A DNA stretch of 64,000 nt from Calothrix sp. FI2-JRJ7 (GTDB lineage: Bacteria > Cyanobacteriota > Cyanobacteriia > Cyanobacteriales > Nostocaceae), in contig JAHHGX010000001.1 of NCBI GenBank assembly GCA_019359675.1, positions 1 to 64,000 on the forward strand, given 5' to 3'. The position numbers and the translations under genes were made by a program. Of this stretch, positions 8,620 to 17,947 are shown piece by piece. Each line of letters begins with the position of its first letter. Within the stretch, counting starts at the first letter, position 1. The notes beneath the pieces are model-generated. The model saw only the letters and a program-made list of their open reading frames with translations. It searched no databases and had not been told where the DNA came from.

Positions 8620-9945
8620 TTAACTAAAAATTGTGAACTGTGCTTTGCCTTGCTGTTTGGCACGGTACATTGCAATATCCGCATCGTTGAGCAAATTAAG
8701 AGGTTCTTCATGATTTTTTGAACTTAAGGCAATTCCAATACTAGCGGTAGCAATAACCTCGTGTCCTTTAAGGTGTAATGGTTTCTTAAGAGATTCTTGA
8801 ATGCGTCTTGCTACACTTGTTGCCAAGTGTACGTTCTTGATGTCTTCCAGTAACACAGCAAATTCATCACCTCCAAACCGAGCAACCGTGTCACCACTTC
8901 GTACACACGAGTTTAACCGAGAAGCGACATGAACTAGTAAATCATCCCCCATCGAATGTCCGTAACGGTCATTAATTCCTTTAAAACCGTCTAAATCTAA
9001 AAACATGACGGCAAAATGATAATTATTTCTTCTTTTTGCACGCTCGAAAACTTGCCTTAAGCGGTCTAAGAATAAAACTCGATTTGGTAATGATGTTAAT
9101 GCATCGTAAAAAGCGTTGCGTACTAAATGTGCTTCCTTTTGTTTCCGCTGCGATATATCTTGAAATACTATAACGGCGCCTGTAATATTACCATCTCTGT
9201 CACGAATTGGAGCAACATTGTCCCCAATAGGAATCAAATCACCATTTTTATTGATTAACATGCAGCTTTCTGGCAAATTTAAAACTTGACCCTGTTTGAT
9301 TGCTTGCCTTACCAAGTAATCGATTTCTTCTCCTGTATCATTATCTACTAAGTTCAATACTTGTGTAATGTGTTTTCCAATAACTTCTTCTTGTTTCCAA
9401 CCAGTTAGAGTTTCTGCAATTCGGTTCATGACTTGCACGTCTCCACTGATACCAGTAATAACTACGGCGCTACCCATACTGTTAATAACTGACAGCATCT
9501 GCTGCTGTTCTACTTCAAATTTCGTTTCAATATGATGCTTATAAAGTGCCATTTCTACAGCGTTATGTAAATCTTTTTCTGTAAACGGTTTAAATATATG
9601 ACTAAACGGTTCGCTCCGGCGATGATATAAATTCGGTTGTACCGTATACTCCATTAAATATAATACTGGTATGTGAAAGTTTTTCCGGATAATATTACCT
9701 GCTGCAATCGCATCAATATCACCAGCCAAGCAGATGTCCATTAATACTAAATTAGGCTGCGTTTCTGCTACCTTTTGAATAGCTGCTTTCCCTGAATTAA
9801 TGATATCTGAAACTGCATACCCTAATTTCTGCAAACTATTCCTAATGTCTATCGCGAGAACTCTAGAGTCCTCTACAACTAGGATTTTTGGGCAGTCCAT
9901 GCTAAACTTACCTGCTTCAATCGGTTCAGATGCGATTAACGACAT
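8620..9945 (-). CDS. Response regulator with PAS and GGDEF domains (diguanylate cyclase)
   Basis: The 441-residue protein has three parts. Residues about 18-135 form a receiver domain with the phospho-acceptor in LVLMDICLAGD (Asp70). Residues about 150-270 are a PAS domain ending in VFQDISQRK. Residues 275-441 are a GGDEF domain with an intact active site, RFGGDEFAVLLE. RSGD, five residues before the GGDEF motif, matches the inhibitory I-site, so c-di-GMP feedback is likely. No histidine kinase is adjacent. The downstream neighbour is hypE, 15 bases away. A functional link to hydrogenase maturation is not implied by the domains. A second Met at residue 16 is an alternative start. Confidence 0.92.
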   Translation of the reverse strand: MSLIASEPIEAGKFSMDCPKILVVEDSRVLAIDIRNSLQKLGYAVSDIINSGKAAIQKVAETQPNLVLMDICLAGDIDAIAAGNIIRKNFHIPVLYLMEYTVQPNLYHRRSEPFSHIFKPFTEKDLHNAVEMALYKHHIETKFEVEQQQMLSVINSMGSAVVITGISGDVQVMNRIAETLTGWKQEEVIGKHITQVLNLVDNDTGEEIDYLVRQAIKQGQVLNLPESCMLINKNGDLIPIGDNVAPIRDRDGNITGAVIVFQDISQRKQKEAHLVRNAFYDALTSLPNRVLFLDRLRQVFERAKRRNNYHFAVMFLDLDGFKGINDRYGHSMGDDLLVHVASRLNSCVRSGDTVARFGGDEFAVLLEDIKNVHLATSVARRIQESLKKPLHLKGHEVIATASIGIALSSKNHEEPLNLLNDADIAMYRAKQQGKAQFTIFS

Positions 9946-10359
9946 GAACCATCACGGGCGAGAAAATTATTCTATCATAATCAATCTCCATACTGCTTGC
10001 ATCTGTCGTTAGTACAAAGTTAAGCAGAATATTATATTAAGCAATCTGGGTTCAATTAACCGTTAATTTCGGCACTTACCTCTAATTCATCTGTGCAATC
10101 ATTATCAACTTTTCCAAGCTATATTCAGCATGTACTTGTATAAAAAACATCATGCTATTTATTATTTTTTACCTCATAGATACAATAATACTCGGTTTTT
10201 ACTTAGCTAAATAAAAATATAATATTAACATATAATTTTAGTTGTGTGTTGATTTGATATACTGCTCCCGCTAAAAGAACATCATTCATACACTAACAAA
10301 ATATTAACCAAACACTTACAAGTAAAGTGGTATTGTAAATACAGTTTTAATGTATAAAA
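9946..10359. other. Intergenic region upstream of the GGDEF gene
   Basis: This AT-rich stretch holds no frame with convincing coding character. It should contain the promoter of the minus-strand GGDEF-hypE unit. I could not pick a -10/-35 pair with confidence. It ends at the folB terminator hairpin. Confidence 0.5.
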
Positions 10360-10386
10360 AAACCGGGTTAACATTAAACCCGGTTT
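10360..10386 (-). terminator. Hairpin terminator after folB
   Basis: A ten-base-pair stem AAACCGGGTT / AACCCGGTTT with a seven-base loop lies 30 bases past the folB stop. On the minus strand it is followed by a run of A/T. The stem shares its core with the dispersed AGAAACCGGGTTTCT family seen at 23349, 52496 and 53886. Confidence 0.7.
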
Positions 10387-10415
10387 GCTGAACAACTTTT
10401 TTTGGTAATAAAACT

Positions 10416-10778
10416 TTAAACTCTAGTTCGAGTCACTTCGAGACTAATTCTGCCTCCAAAATCAGGAATAGGCGCCGCTGGTTTACTGAGAATCACTTGT
10501 ACTTGAGTGATAGAATGACATTCGGCTAAAATAGACTCTGCAATTGTCGCTATTAACTTTTCAATCAATGCGAACTTGCATGTTTGTATTAAATGCTTCA
10601 CTAAACTAATTACGCTACGGTAATCTAAAGTATCCTCAATGGCATCAGTTTTTCCTGCTTTCGAGATATCTAGCCACAACTTAACATCTACTTCAAACCA
10701 CTGTCCTAGCACTTGCTCCTCTGGCAGGTACCCAGTGTAACCATAAGCACGAATACCTGTAACATGAATGTTGTCCAT
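10416..10778 (-). CDS. folB: Dihydroneopterin aldolase FolB
   Basis: FolB cleaves 7,8-dihydroneopterin to 6-hydroxymethyl-dihydropterin in folate synthesis. The protein starts MDNIHVTGIRAYGYTGYLPE; the Tyr-rich GYTG stretch and the following Glu form the pterin pocket. It continues with DTLDYRSVI near residue 60 and LSKPAAPIPDFGG near the end, both diagnostic of the family. The length of 120 residues is normal. I chose the ATG at 10776-10778; an upstream TTG in frame (10791-10793) would add five residues the family lacks. It is a single gene, divergent from menD 110 bases away, with a hairpin terminator behind it. Confidence 0.95.
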   Translation of the reverse strand: MDNIHVTGIRAYGYTGYLPEEQVLGQWFEVDVKLWLDISKAGKTDAIEDTLDYRSVISLVKHLIQTCKFALIEKLIATIAESILAECHSITQVQVILSKPAAPIPDFGGRISLEVTRTRV

Positions 10779-10890
10779 AATATATTGTGTCAAAACGTGA
10801 AATTAGCATTTTGGATTGTAATAGGTATTGGGTAATGGTAATCAAGTACTAGATACTAGATAGAGCAATATTGATTTCACCACTGCCATA

Positions 10891-12615
10891 ATGTCATTAA
10901 TTTGTAATACAAATGAACTGTGGGCTTTTGTCCTTGTCGAGACTCTAAAAAGGTTAGGGTTGACTTGTGCTGTAATTTGTCCAGGTTCTCGCTCGACTCC
11001 TTTAGCTGTTGCGTTTGCACTTCATGCGCCTACAATAGAAGTGATTCCTATTCTCGATGAACGTTCAGCAGGATTTTTTGCATTAGGAAGAGCAAGAGTG
11101 ACAAAAAAACCTGTGGCAGTTGTTTGTACTTCTGGAACAGCAGGAGCAAATTTTTATCCTGCGGTGATTGAAGCGTTTGAAAGTTGTGTACCGTTATTGT
11201 TACTGACTGCTGATAGACCGCAAGAATTACGCTTTTGTCACTCTGGACAAACTATCGACCAAGTAAAGTTATACGGTAATTATCCCAACTGGCAAGCCGA
11301 ACTCGCAATTCCTGGCGCCACATTAAATTTACTAACATATTTAAGGCAAACAATAATTTATGCATGGGAGCGTTGTTTATCTCCTCAACCAGGGTTAGTA
11401 CATTTAAATATACCGTTTCGCGACCCTCTAGCCCCTGTTTCAGATGGTATTGATTTAACTAGCTTACAGTCAGAAATAAATAGCGAAGATTTTTGGCGCC
11501 AACCTTTACCCCTTTCATCCTTACCCCTTACTTCTTACCCCTTCCCCCTTCCCCCTTCTTCGCGTGGTATTATTATTGCTGGAATTGCTCAACCGCTTAT
11601 AGACGACCAATATTGTAATCACATTGCTCTTCTTGCACGCGCTTTAAATTATCCTGTATTGGCAGAAGGACTTTCTCCCGTTCGTAACCACGCTGATTTA
11701 AATTCCTATATAATCTCTACTTACGACTCAATTCTTCGTAATGCTGATTTTAGAGAAAAGCTTGCACCCGAATTTGTCATCCTTATAGGTGAAATGCCAA
11801 CTAGCAAGGAGCTACGAACTTGGTTACAGCAAACCCAACCGCAGTTACTAATCATCGATAAAAGCTTTCGCAATCTTGATTCGCTGCACTTAAGAACTTC
11901 ACACCTACGGGTAGACATTTGCGAATTGAGCGAATTTCCGACGCTACCAACTACTACTTACCTTGAAGATTGGCGCCATATTGAAACGAAAACCCGCATA
12001 AGACTCGATAAAACTTTTGAACAAATCAGCGAGATGCTTGAATGTAAAGCAGCTTGGTTACTTTCACAGATACTACCACCAAAAACACCCTTATTTATTG
12101 CCAACAGTATGCCTGTACGTGATATTGAGTTTTTCTGGAAACCCAATAATCTTGGTATTAAAGCATTTGTTAACCGAGGCGCCAATGGTATTGATGGTAC
12201 ATTATCTACAGCTTTAGGAGTAGCTCACCGTAATCAAAGTAGTGTTATGCTAACAGGTGATTTAGCTTTGCTGCATGATACAAACGGGTTTTTGATTAGA
12301 AAAAAGTTTATAGGTCATTTGACAATTATTTTAATTAATAATAATGGGGGTGGTATTTTTGAAATGTTACCAATTTCTCAATTTGAGCCACCATTTGAAG
12401 AATTATTCGCCACTCCCCAAGATATTGATTTTGGCAAACTCTCTGCTACATATGATATTGAACATGAAATAATTACATCATGGAATTTATTAAAAGAAAA
12501 ATTAAATCCATTACCCACATCAGGAATACGCATTTTAGAAATACAAACAAACCGTAAACATGATGCAAAATGGCGTAAGGAAAATTTAGGAAAATTCGCT
12601 AATAATATTGATTAG
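10891..12615 (+). CDS. menD: SEPHCHC synthase MenD
   Basis: MenD is the ThDP-dependent enzyme joining 2-oxoglutarate to isochorismate, the first committed step of menaquinone/phylloquinone synthesis. Phylloquinone is the photosystem I electron carrier. Motifs include CPGSRSTPLAVAF near residue 30, CTSGTAGANFYPAVIE near 80, RGANGIDGTLSTALG near 425, and the ThDP/Mg motif GDLALLHDTNGF near 455. The length of 574 fits. One oddity: residues about 207-225 are a Leu/Pro/Ser-rich linker encoded by a pyrimidine tract (11509-11561) that looks like a repeat inserted in frame. It lies 20 bases upstream of the LOG gene, with which it likely forms a unit. Confidence 0.95.
   Translation: MSLICNTNELWAFVLVETLKRLGLTCAVICPGSRSTPLAVAFALHAPTIEVIPILDERSAGFFALGRARVTKKPVAVVCTSGTAGANFYPAVIEAFESCVPLLLLTADRPQELRFCHSGQTIDQVKLYGNYPNWQAELAIPGATLNLLTYLRQTIIYAWERCLSPQPGLVHLNIPFRDPLAPVSDGIDLTSLQSEINSEDFWRQPLPLSSLPLTSYPFPLPPSSRGIIIAGIAQPLIDDQYCNHIALLARALNYPVLAEGLSPVRNHADLNSYIISTYDSILRNADFREKLAPEFVILIGEMPTSKELRTWLQQTQPQLLIIDKSFRNLDSLHLRTSHLRVDICELSEFPTLPTTTYLEDWRHIETKTRIRLDKTFEQISEMLECKAAWLLSQILPPKTPLFIANSMPVRDIEFFWKPNNLGIKAFVNRGANGIDGTLSTALGVAHRNQSSVMLTGDLALLHDTNGFLIRKKFIGHLTIILINNNGGGIFEMLPISQFEPPFEELFATPQDIDFGKLSATYDIEHEIITSWNLLKEKLNPLPTSGIRILEIQTNRKHDAKWRKENLGKFANNID
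11509..11561 (+). repeat. Pyrimidine-rich tract inserted in frame in menD
   Basis: CCTTACCCC/CTTCCCC-like units follow one another inside menD and encode a low-complexity Leu-Pro-Ser stretch between the first and second MenD domains. The tract differs sharply from the surrounding codon use. It resembles the short tandem repeats normally seen between cyanobacterial genes. Confidence 0.6.
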
Positions 12616-12635
12616 AGAAGAGGGGAGATAAAATA

Positions 12636-13220
12636 ATGGAATCTATATGTGTATTTTGCGGATCGAGTATGGGAATTCGATCAAGTTACAAGCAGTCAGC
12701 GCAAAAACTAGGTGAAACTTTGGCTAATCTTGGATTAAAATTAGTGTATGGAGGCGCCAGTGTTGGTTTAATGGGTATTGTTGCTGATGCTGTTTTAAGT
12801 AACGGAGGTGAAGTAATTGGTGTTATCCCAGAGTTTTTAGCAAACAAAGAAATTGCTCATATTGGACTTAGTCAACTTTACATTGTAGATTCAATGCACG
12901 AACGTAAAACCAAGATGGCAGAATTAGCAGATGCATTTATTGCCTTACCTGGGGGATATGGCACACTTGAAGAATTTTGTGAAATCTTAACTTGGGCACA
13001 ATTACGACTTCATGAGAAACCTTGCGGGTTATTAAACATTGAGGGATATTATGATCCCTTGCTGAAATTATTTGACCAAGCAGTTACAGAACAGTTTTTG
13101 AAACCAGATTTACGTGCGTTAGTTCTTCAAGCATCAGAACCTGAAGAATTGTTAACTTTATTTGCAAATTATAAACCTAATATAGTTGACAAATGGATTG
13201 GTCGAGAAGTTAAACCATAA
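12636..13220 (+). CDS. LOG family protein (TIGR00730)
   Basis: The 194-residue protein has a Rossmann-like fold with the signature SMHERKTKMAELADAF and PGGYGTLEEF, which bind the nucleotide phosphate. The start ICVFCGSSMG is also typical. Plant and bacterial LOG proteins release free cytokinin or, more generally, cleave nucleoside monophosphates. In bacteria the physiological substrate is mostly unproven, so I name only the family. A good ribosome binding site (GGGGAG, 10 bases before ATG) is present. It follows menD by 20 bases on the same strand. Confidence 0.9.
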   Translation: MESICVFCGSSMGIRSSYKQSAQKLGETLANLGLKLVYGGASVGLMGIVADAVLSNGGEVIGVIPEFLANKEIAHIGLSQLYIVDSMHERKTKMAELADAFIALPGGYGTLEEFCEILTWAQLRLHEKPCGLLNIEGYYDPLLKLFDQAVTEQFLKPDLRALVLQASEPEELLTLFANYKPNIVDKWIGREVKP

Positions 13221-13229
13221 TATTTACTA

Positions 13230-13946
13230 CTATTTAATGCCACCAAACACAGCTAAACCATAGTATTTCCAGGGAACAGCGACAGTTGAAAATCCAGCTT
13301 GCATAAGCATTTCTAAGTGTGCGTTTAAAGTCGCTAATTGGTCTTGATTAGAATATCCATAAGTAGTGCTGTTTCCTATTCTTGCACGGACATCAGCTAA
13401 TCTAGTGCCTTGTTGAGTTCCCCATTCTTCTCGCGCTAATTTATACACTTCTGTTAAAGTTGGCGCCTCTGGTAAAGTGGGGTCAGCATTCCAAAAACAA
13501 CCAGATGAAATAAGACTTTGATTAATACGTGTAAATAAATTTTGCTTCATTTCATCCGTAAGATGATGAATTGCAAGTGACGATATACACGCATCAAAAT
13601 CGGCGCCGATATTAAATTTATCAGGGTAACTTGCCCACTCGCCAAAATCAGCTTCTTGTCCCGACCATCTTTGTTCATATCCAGAAGAAGTAACCTTCTC
13701 GCGTGCGAAACTTATCATACGTGGTGAATAATCAAGCGCTATAATTTCCGCATCTGGACAACGTTTAAGTATTTTGAGCGTTAACTCCCCTGTTCCACAA
13801 CCAAGTTCTAGAATTTTTCTACTTGTAGATGGTACACAGCGAGTAATCACTTCGAGCATTTCATCATAACGCGGTAAAAGTTGACGAATACCAGCGTCAA
13901 AGTCAGAAGTGTTAGCGAAGACCTCGCCGGGATATATTTGTGTCAT
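13230..13946 (-). CDS. Class I SAM-dependent methyltransferase
   Basis: The 238-residue protein has motif I ILELGCGTGELTLKIL near residue 44, motif II AEIIALDYSPRMI with the acidic SAM ribose contact, and a post-motif segment FDACISSLAIHHLTDEMK. This is the general small-molecule methyltransferase pattern. Nothing shows the substrate. It is convergent with the LOG gene and divergent from menB. Although it sits between menD and menB it is not MenG by its motifs, and it is on the opposite strand. The C-terminal region is specific to its own subfamily, which I do not recognise. Confidence 0.85.
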   Translation of the reverse strand: MTQIYPGEVFANTSDFDAGIRQLLPRYDEMLEVITRCVPSTSRKILELGCGTGELTLKILKRCPDAEIIALDYSPRMISFAREKVTSSGYEQRWSGQEADFGEWASYPDKFNIGADFDACISSLAIHHLTDEMKQNLFTRINQSLISSGCFWNADPTLPEAPTLTEVYKLAREEWGTQQGTRLADVRARIGNSTTYGYSNQDQLATLNAHLEMLMQAGFSTVAVPWKYYGLAVFGGIK

Positions 13947-14028
13947 AAATTTTAAGTAAATGCATCTGATTTAATTATCTTACGAAAAAGTAAAAAATTT
14001 TACTTTCATAATAACGAACTAGTTTTGA

Positions 14029-14109
14029 GGCGCCAAATTCCTAGAGGATAAATCACATCCAAATATATCCTCTAGGAAAATTGATATAATGAAGGCGCCA
14101 AGTTCCTAG
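14029..14109. repeat. Direct repeat of GGCGCCAA(A/G)TTCCTAG around a 13-bp hairpin
   Basis: Two 16-base copies with one mismatch (14029-14044 and 14094-14109) lie in the 260-bp divergent region between the methyltransferase and menB. The first overlaps an inverted repeat of TTCCTAGAGGATA (14038-14050) with TATCCTCTAGGAA (14066-14078), separated by 15 bases. The unit ends roughly 100 bases before menB. It could be an operator, an RNA hairpin or a mobile repeat. Confidence 0.7.
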
Positions 14110-14205
14110 TCCATGTTATTAATTTTACCAAGTTAAAAAATAATCAACAGCAATAGTAACCCTATGCGATAAAATTTTTTGGTTCGGCAATAATAAACGC
14201 CTGTA

Positions 14206-15039
14206 ATGGAAACTAATTGGCAAACTGTTAAATCTTACGAAGATATTCTTTATCATAAAACTGATGGCATTGCGAAAATTACCATCAATCGTCCTCATAA
14301 GCGCAATGCTTTTCGTCCCAAAACGGTATTTGAGCTTTACGAGGCTTTTTGTGATGCTCGCGAAGATACTACTATTGGAGTTGTTTTATTTACTGGATAC
14401 GGTCCACATACTGATGGGAAGTATGCTTTTTGTTCGGGTGGCGACCAAAGTGTGAGGGGACAAGCTGGTTATATTGATGATGAAGGTACTCCACGATTAA
14501 ATGTATTAGATTTACAACGTTTAATTCGTTCGATGCCGAAAGTTGTAATCGCTTTGGTTGCTGGTTATGCTATTGGTGGTGGACATGTTCTACATTTAAT
14601 TTGTGACTTGACAATTGCCGCCGATAATGCTGTATTCGGTCAAACTGGCCCCAAAGTTGGTAGCTTTGATGGTGGTTTCGGCGCCAGTTATCTTGCGCGT
14701 GTCGTTGGACAAAAAAAAGCTCGCGAAATTTGGTTCCTTTGCCGTCAGTATAATGCTCAACAAGCTCTAGAAATGGGATTAATCAATACAATTGTTCCTG
14801 TTGAACAGCTTGAAGTAGAGGGTATTCAATGGGCAAAAGAGATTTTAGAAAAAAGTCCCATTGCGATTCGCTGTCTCAAAGCTGCTTTTAATGCTGACTG
14901 CGATGGGCAAGCTGGTTTACAAGAACTCGCTGGTAATGCCACTCTACTTTATTACATGACTGAAGAAGGCGCCGAAGGTAAACAAGCTTTTTTAGAAAAG
15001 CGTCCCCCAAATTTCCGCTCTTTTCCTTGGCTACCTTAA
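14206..15039 (+). CDS. menB: 1,4-dihydroxy-2-naphthoyl-CoA synthase MenB
   Basis: MenB is the crotonase-family enzyme that closes the second ring in phylloquinone/menaquinone synthesis. It has [17 protein letters not shown] near residue 23, [15 protein letters not shown] near 78, the oxyanion-hole loop [20 protein letters not shown] near 118, and [18 protein letters not shown] near 147, where the Asp is diagnostic for MenB. The C-terminus ends FRSFPWLP, as expected. The length of 277 fits the family. It is monocistronic and closed by a strong rho-independent terminator. It shares the pathway with menD, 1.6 kb upstream. Confidence 0.96.
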   Translation: METNWQTVKSYEDILYHKTDGIAKITINRPHKRNAFRPKTVFELYEAFCDAREDTTIGVVLFTGYGPHTDGKYAFCSGGDQSVRGQAGYIDDEGTPRLNVLDLQRLIRSMPKVVIALVAGYAIGGGHVLHLICDLTIAADNAVFGQTGPKVGSFDGGFGASYLARVVGQKKAREIWFLCRQYNAQQALEMGLINTIVPVEQLEVEGIQWAKEILEKSPIAIRCLKAAFNADCDGQAGLQELAGNATLLYYMTEEGAEGKQAFLEKRPPNFRSFPWLP

Positions 15040-15061
15040 TTATTTTTTAACATTTCATCCT

Positions 15062-15104
15062 AAAAATCGCACCTTGAATGAATATAAAGGTGCGATTTTT
15101 TTTT
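15062..15104 (+). terminator. Rho-independent terminator of menB
   Basis: The stem AAATCGCACCTT / AAGGTGCGATTT (12 pairs, 11-base loop) is followed by a run of T. It starts 23 bases after the menB stop. Confidence 0.9.
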
Positions 15105-15267
15105 ATCAAGACAAATACATGAAGCCCAAGCCTATCTTCTTACTTTTTCTACACAGTTCCACCAATCAGTATATCCAGATGATTGGTAACCAGGAACGTT
15201 AACTAGATTCAGATTATTTACGAGCGAATTTATTTAAGAAAATGTAACATTTGATAAATAAGAGGTA

Positions 15268-15561
15268 TTAAACTGGCACAGTTTTTGCCACAGAAAGTTC
15301 AGCGCGGTGAACTGCTAACTCTTCTAATGGAAGAACATCTTGCTTCATATTTGATGCTACAACAGGTATGGCTTCTGGCAAGCTCCATGCATCTTCTAAG
15401 GTTTCCCAAGATGGTGCAAACGCTGGTAAAGCCAATGAGCAAGCTTTCCAATGTCCTTGAACTGGCGCCCCTAATTGCTGGCAGTTTCCGCCCCGACGAC
15501 CTTCTGGATTGTAATGACGACAATATTTACAGGCAGAAGTTAAGAAATTGATGCTCTTCAT
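15268..15561 (-). CDS. Conserved cyanobacterial Cys-rich protein
   Basis: The 97-residue product has a Cys/His cluster near its N-terminus: CKYCRHYNPEGRRGGNCQQL, then HWKACSLALPAF. This looks like a metal or cluster site. The rest is low in motifs and ends in a hydrophilic tail. I recognise the pattern as a protein shared by cyanobacteria but know of no assigned function. I chose the ATG (MKSINFLTS); the frame stays open to a TTG 18 bases upstream. An AGGAGG sits about 40 bases before the ATG, too far to be its ribosome binding site, so the start is uncertain. No operon partner. Confidence 0.75.
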   Translation of the reverse strand: MKSINFLTSACKYCRHYNPEGRRGGNCQQLGAPVQGHWKACSLALPAFAPSWETLEDAWSLPEAIPVVASNMKQDVLPLEELAVHRAELSVAKTVPV

Positions 15562-15932
15562 GGTCAACGCCGTAGGCAAATAGTTTTCACTATTTATTTT
15601 CCTCCTAGATACAAATACGGTTTATTGCCAACAAACCATTATTCAGCATATGTTTTACCGATCCCCAAGCCAAATTTGCCTTTATATTTATTTTATGTTT
15701 GTGTTATATTTTTCAACTTTTTGGTTACAAAAACGATACATAAGTCAAATTGGACTCTTGGGAATCACCCTTTAAAAGCAATTGGGATCAAAGCTAAAAT
15801 TATCGCTATAGATTTGTCTCAAATTGTCTCATCGTCCATTGGATAGAAAGTTTTTACATTTTTATAGATTTTATAACTTTTTCTATATATTTTGACTTAT
15901 TTGGCGCATATAGACTTTATCTAAGAATCTAG
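15562..15932. other. Intergenic region without a supported gene
   Basis: A 73-codon plus-strand frame (15625-15846) is present but has no family resemblance or ribosome binding site and is not called. The region holds divergent leader sequence for the Cys-rich gene and the 3' end of the DciA-like gene. Confidence 0.4.
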
Positions 15933-16538
15933 CTAAAACCTTTTTGCCGCGCATAATGCACAAACTCCCCAACGTTCTAGTTCACCCGAAGGAGTCGGAG
16001 ATTGACATTGTGGACAAAGTGGTAGGTTCTGTGAACTAGTTTGTACTTTTTTAATCCAGCTATCAAAAGCTGTATTTACAGCATTACTACCTATTGCTGA
16101 AATATTCTCCTCTACTTTATTAGAGGTAATTTGTTCTAAATAGCATGGATGTTCTTGATGTGAAGCTCTTCTTGGCTTTATGATGCGCGTGCTACTATTC
16201 CAACCAGCAGTTGAAAAATGAATGTCGGTTAGTGGTGAGTCAGTCAGCGGTGTCGGTTTCCGTCCCGTTGAACTGACGAACCCGTAGGGCGCCGATAGTT
16301 TTTGATTTACCTTTATAAGTAAGGTTTTGCGCTCAAACGTCAAAGTTTGTGCCCATGCAGCACTCGATGTTGCAACCCGCAGAACATCACGATGGATAGA
16401 AATGGGACGAGTATGTAGTGCAATAGAACTACCGACAATCTCATGCCAGCATTTAAGCAATACTTGTAAAGGTGGAGTTTGCCAGTGACCCCGTGCTTGT
16501 AAAATTTTTAATACATCGCTTACAGTTCTAAAAGCCAT
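15933..16538 (-). CDS. DciA-like DUF721 protein with C-terminal zinc ribbon
   Basis: The 201-residue protein starts MAFRTVSDVLKILQARG. Its first 95 residues match DUF721: LLKCWHEIVGSSIALHTRP followed by LRVATSSAAWAQTLTFER. In other bacteria DciA of this family loads the replicative helicase DnaB, and cyanobacteria lack DnaC. The C-terminus adds a zinc ribbon, CPQCQSP and CALCAAKRF, as in other cyanobacterial members. I chose the ATG at 16536-16538 because the family starts there; the frame is open to a GTG 39 bases upstream. The gene diverges from the SPOR-like gene. The role in helicase loading is inferred from the family. Confidence 0.85.
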   Translation of the reverse strand: MAFRTVSDVLKILQARGHWQTPPLQVLLKCWHEIVGSSIALHTRPISIHRDVLRVATSSAAWAQTLTFERKTLLIKVNQKLSAPYGFVSSTGRKPTPLTDSPLTDIHFSTAGWNSSTRIIKPRRASHQEHPCYLEQITSNKVEENISAIGSNAVNTAFDSWIKKVQTSSQNLPLCPQCQSPTPSGELERWGVCALCAAKRF

Positions 16539-16687
16539 CGAATTTAATTTGAGGGAAATTATAAGACTATCAAGCACCCATAAATCTATTGTAAGAAAAG
16601 GTATATTAGCAATAAACTATTATCGCAACGGCAAAGCGTAAATTATTTTTACTTTTTAGAGTCTTATAGCTTGAAAGTGAGTAGGTA

Positions 16688-17944
16688 ATGAGTCAAAATC
16701 CCCTGATGCATCTGGGTAGTCAATTTTCAAAAACACCCGGCTTGAAACCACCACTAGCAGCAGCACTAGCTAGTTTGGAAGTACAACTTGACCGAGAGTT
16801 AGCAAGATACAGGCGTACACGAACTGGTGGATATCGTGCTTCTGGGCAAAGCTCAAAAGACAAAAATAGTAGTTCGATTGGACTACAATATTTAACTCCG
16901 GTAGCTGACACGATACCATTTGATACAGCGATACCCGCCTTAGACGAAAATATTAGTGAAACTCCTATATCCGAAACGAATGTTACACCAGTAACTTATA
17001 TAAATGAAATAACCACGACACCTCCACCCCCACCGCCACCCCCACCTCTACCAAGTCCCAAAGTAGCTGTTACACCTGACCCAATACCTGACGCAATAAA
17101 AGAGACGGCAACACCACCATTATCTACAAGTGCCAGCATCGTACCAGTTACTACAATCAAAGCCTCTACAGAAGAAAATGTAGAGTCTAGTACTCATCAA
17201 AATGAACCCGATGATTATTTAGAGTCCTCGGAGGCATTATTACGGAGTTTGACAGAAGAGGCGCCACCGCCACAAAAGCGACCAAAAAGCAATAGTGATA
17301 GTTTGCTTTCGCCTTTAGGGATTGGTTCTATTTTATTATTCTTAATGGCAAGTATAATTTTGGGTGCCGTCATACTAAATCCGAAACTTTTGCCGCAATT
17401 TAGTCTTGATGGTTTGTTTAAACGCGATGGGTCAACTGCAACTAATAATGATACAGGTAGCCCAAGTAGTGACGGCAACACCAAAACAGTCGCTCAACCA
17501 CAGCTAACACCCATAACTAGATATCCCAACCTTGCCAAAGACGAATTCCCAGAGGTTAAGAGTCCGAATGATGTTGTTGGCTTGACCCCTAAACCAAAAC
17601 CTACTCCAACTGTGGCGCCTCCTCCAACTCCTCAAAATGTAGCGCCTCCCGTAGTCCCTGCTATATCCGCTCCAACAACTCAGACGCCAGTAGCTATTAC
17701 ACCAACACCAACACCAACAGATATTCCTATCTCTGAAATTAAACCTTCAAGTGATGGGTTTTATCATGTAGTTATAGATAACACTAGCGAAGGCGCCTTT
17801 GCTAATGCCCGTAAAGTAGTTCCAGATGCATATTTGTCACCCGATGGCAAGTTAATTTATCTCGGAGCAATTAAAAACAAAGATAAAGTTCAGGAATTGC
17901 TTAATGACGTTAGGCAAAAAGGCCTCAACGCCAGAGTCAAATAA
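16688..17944 (+). CDS. Proline-rich single-pass membrane protein with SPOR-like C-terminus
   Basis: The 418-residue protein has a cytoplasmic N-terminal part (PLAAALASLEVQLDREL), then a Pro/Thr-rich stretch (residues about 105-170, including PPPPPPPPPLP). One membrane helix lies at residues about 213-232 (SILLFLMASIILGAVI). A second Pro-rich linker follows, then a C-terminal domain (GFYHVVIDNTSEGAFANARK... LIYLGAIKNKDKVQELL) that resembles a SPOR domain. Proteins of this build bind peptidoglycan. The gene lies 64 bases upstream of pspA on the same strand, with a small palindrome between. Shared envelope function with PspA/Vipp1 is plausible but inferred. Confidence 0.75.
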   Translation: MSQNPLMHLGSQFSKTPGLKPPLAAALASLEVQLDRELARYRRTRTGGYRASGQSSKDKNSSSIGLQYLTPVADTIPFDTAIPALDENISETPISETNVTPVTYINEITTTPPPPPPPPPLPSPKVAVTPDPIPDAIKETATPPLSTSASIVPVTTIKASTEENVESSTHQNEPDDYLESSEALLRSLTEEAPPPQKRPKSNSDSLLSPLGIGSILLFLMASIILGAVILNPKLLPQFSLDGLFKRDGSTATNNDTGSPSSDGNTKTVAQPQLTPITRYPNLAKDEFPEVKSPNDVVGLTPKPKPTPTVAPPPTPQNVAPPVVPAISAPTTQTPVAITPTPTPTDIPISEIKPSSDGFYHVVIDNTSEGAFANARKVVPDAYLSPDGKLIYLGAIKNKDKVQELLNDVRQKGLNARVK

Positions 17945-17947
17945 ATA

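Noticed and set aside
13230-13946. Methyltransferase as MenG (phylloquinone methylase)
   Set aside because: It lies between menD and menB but is on the other strand and lacks MenG-specific motifs.
15285-15551. Plus-strand frame opposite the Cys-rich gene
   Set aside because: Shadow of the minus-strand gene, whose Cys/His pattern is far more convincing.
15625-15846. 73-codon frame between the Cys-rich and DciA-like genes
   Set aside because: No conserved pattern, no ribosome binding site, AT-rich composition typical of non-coding DNA.
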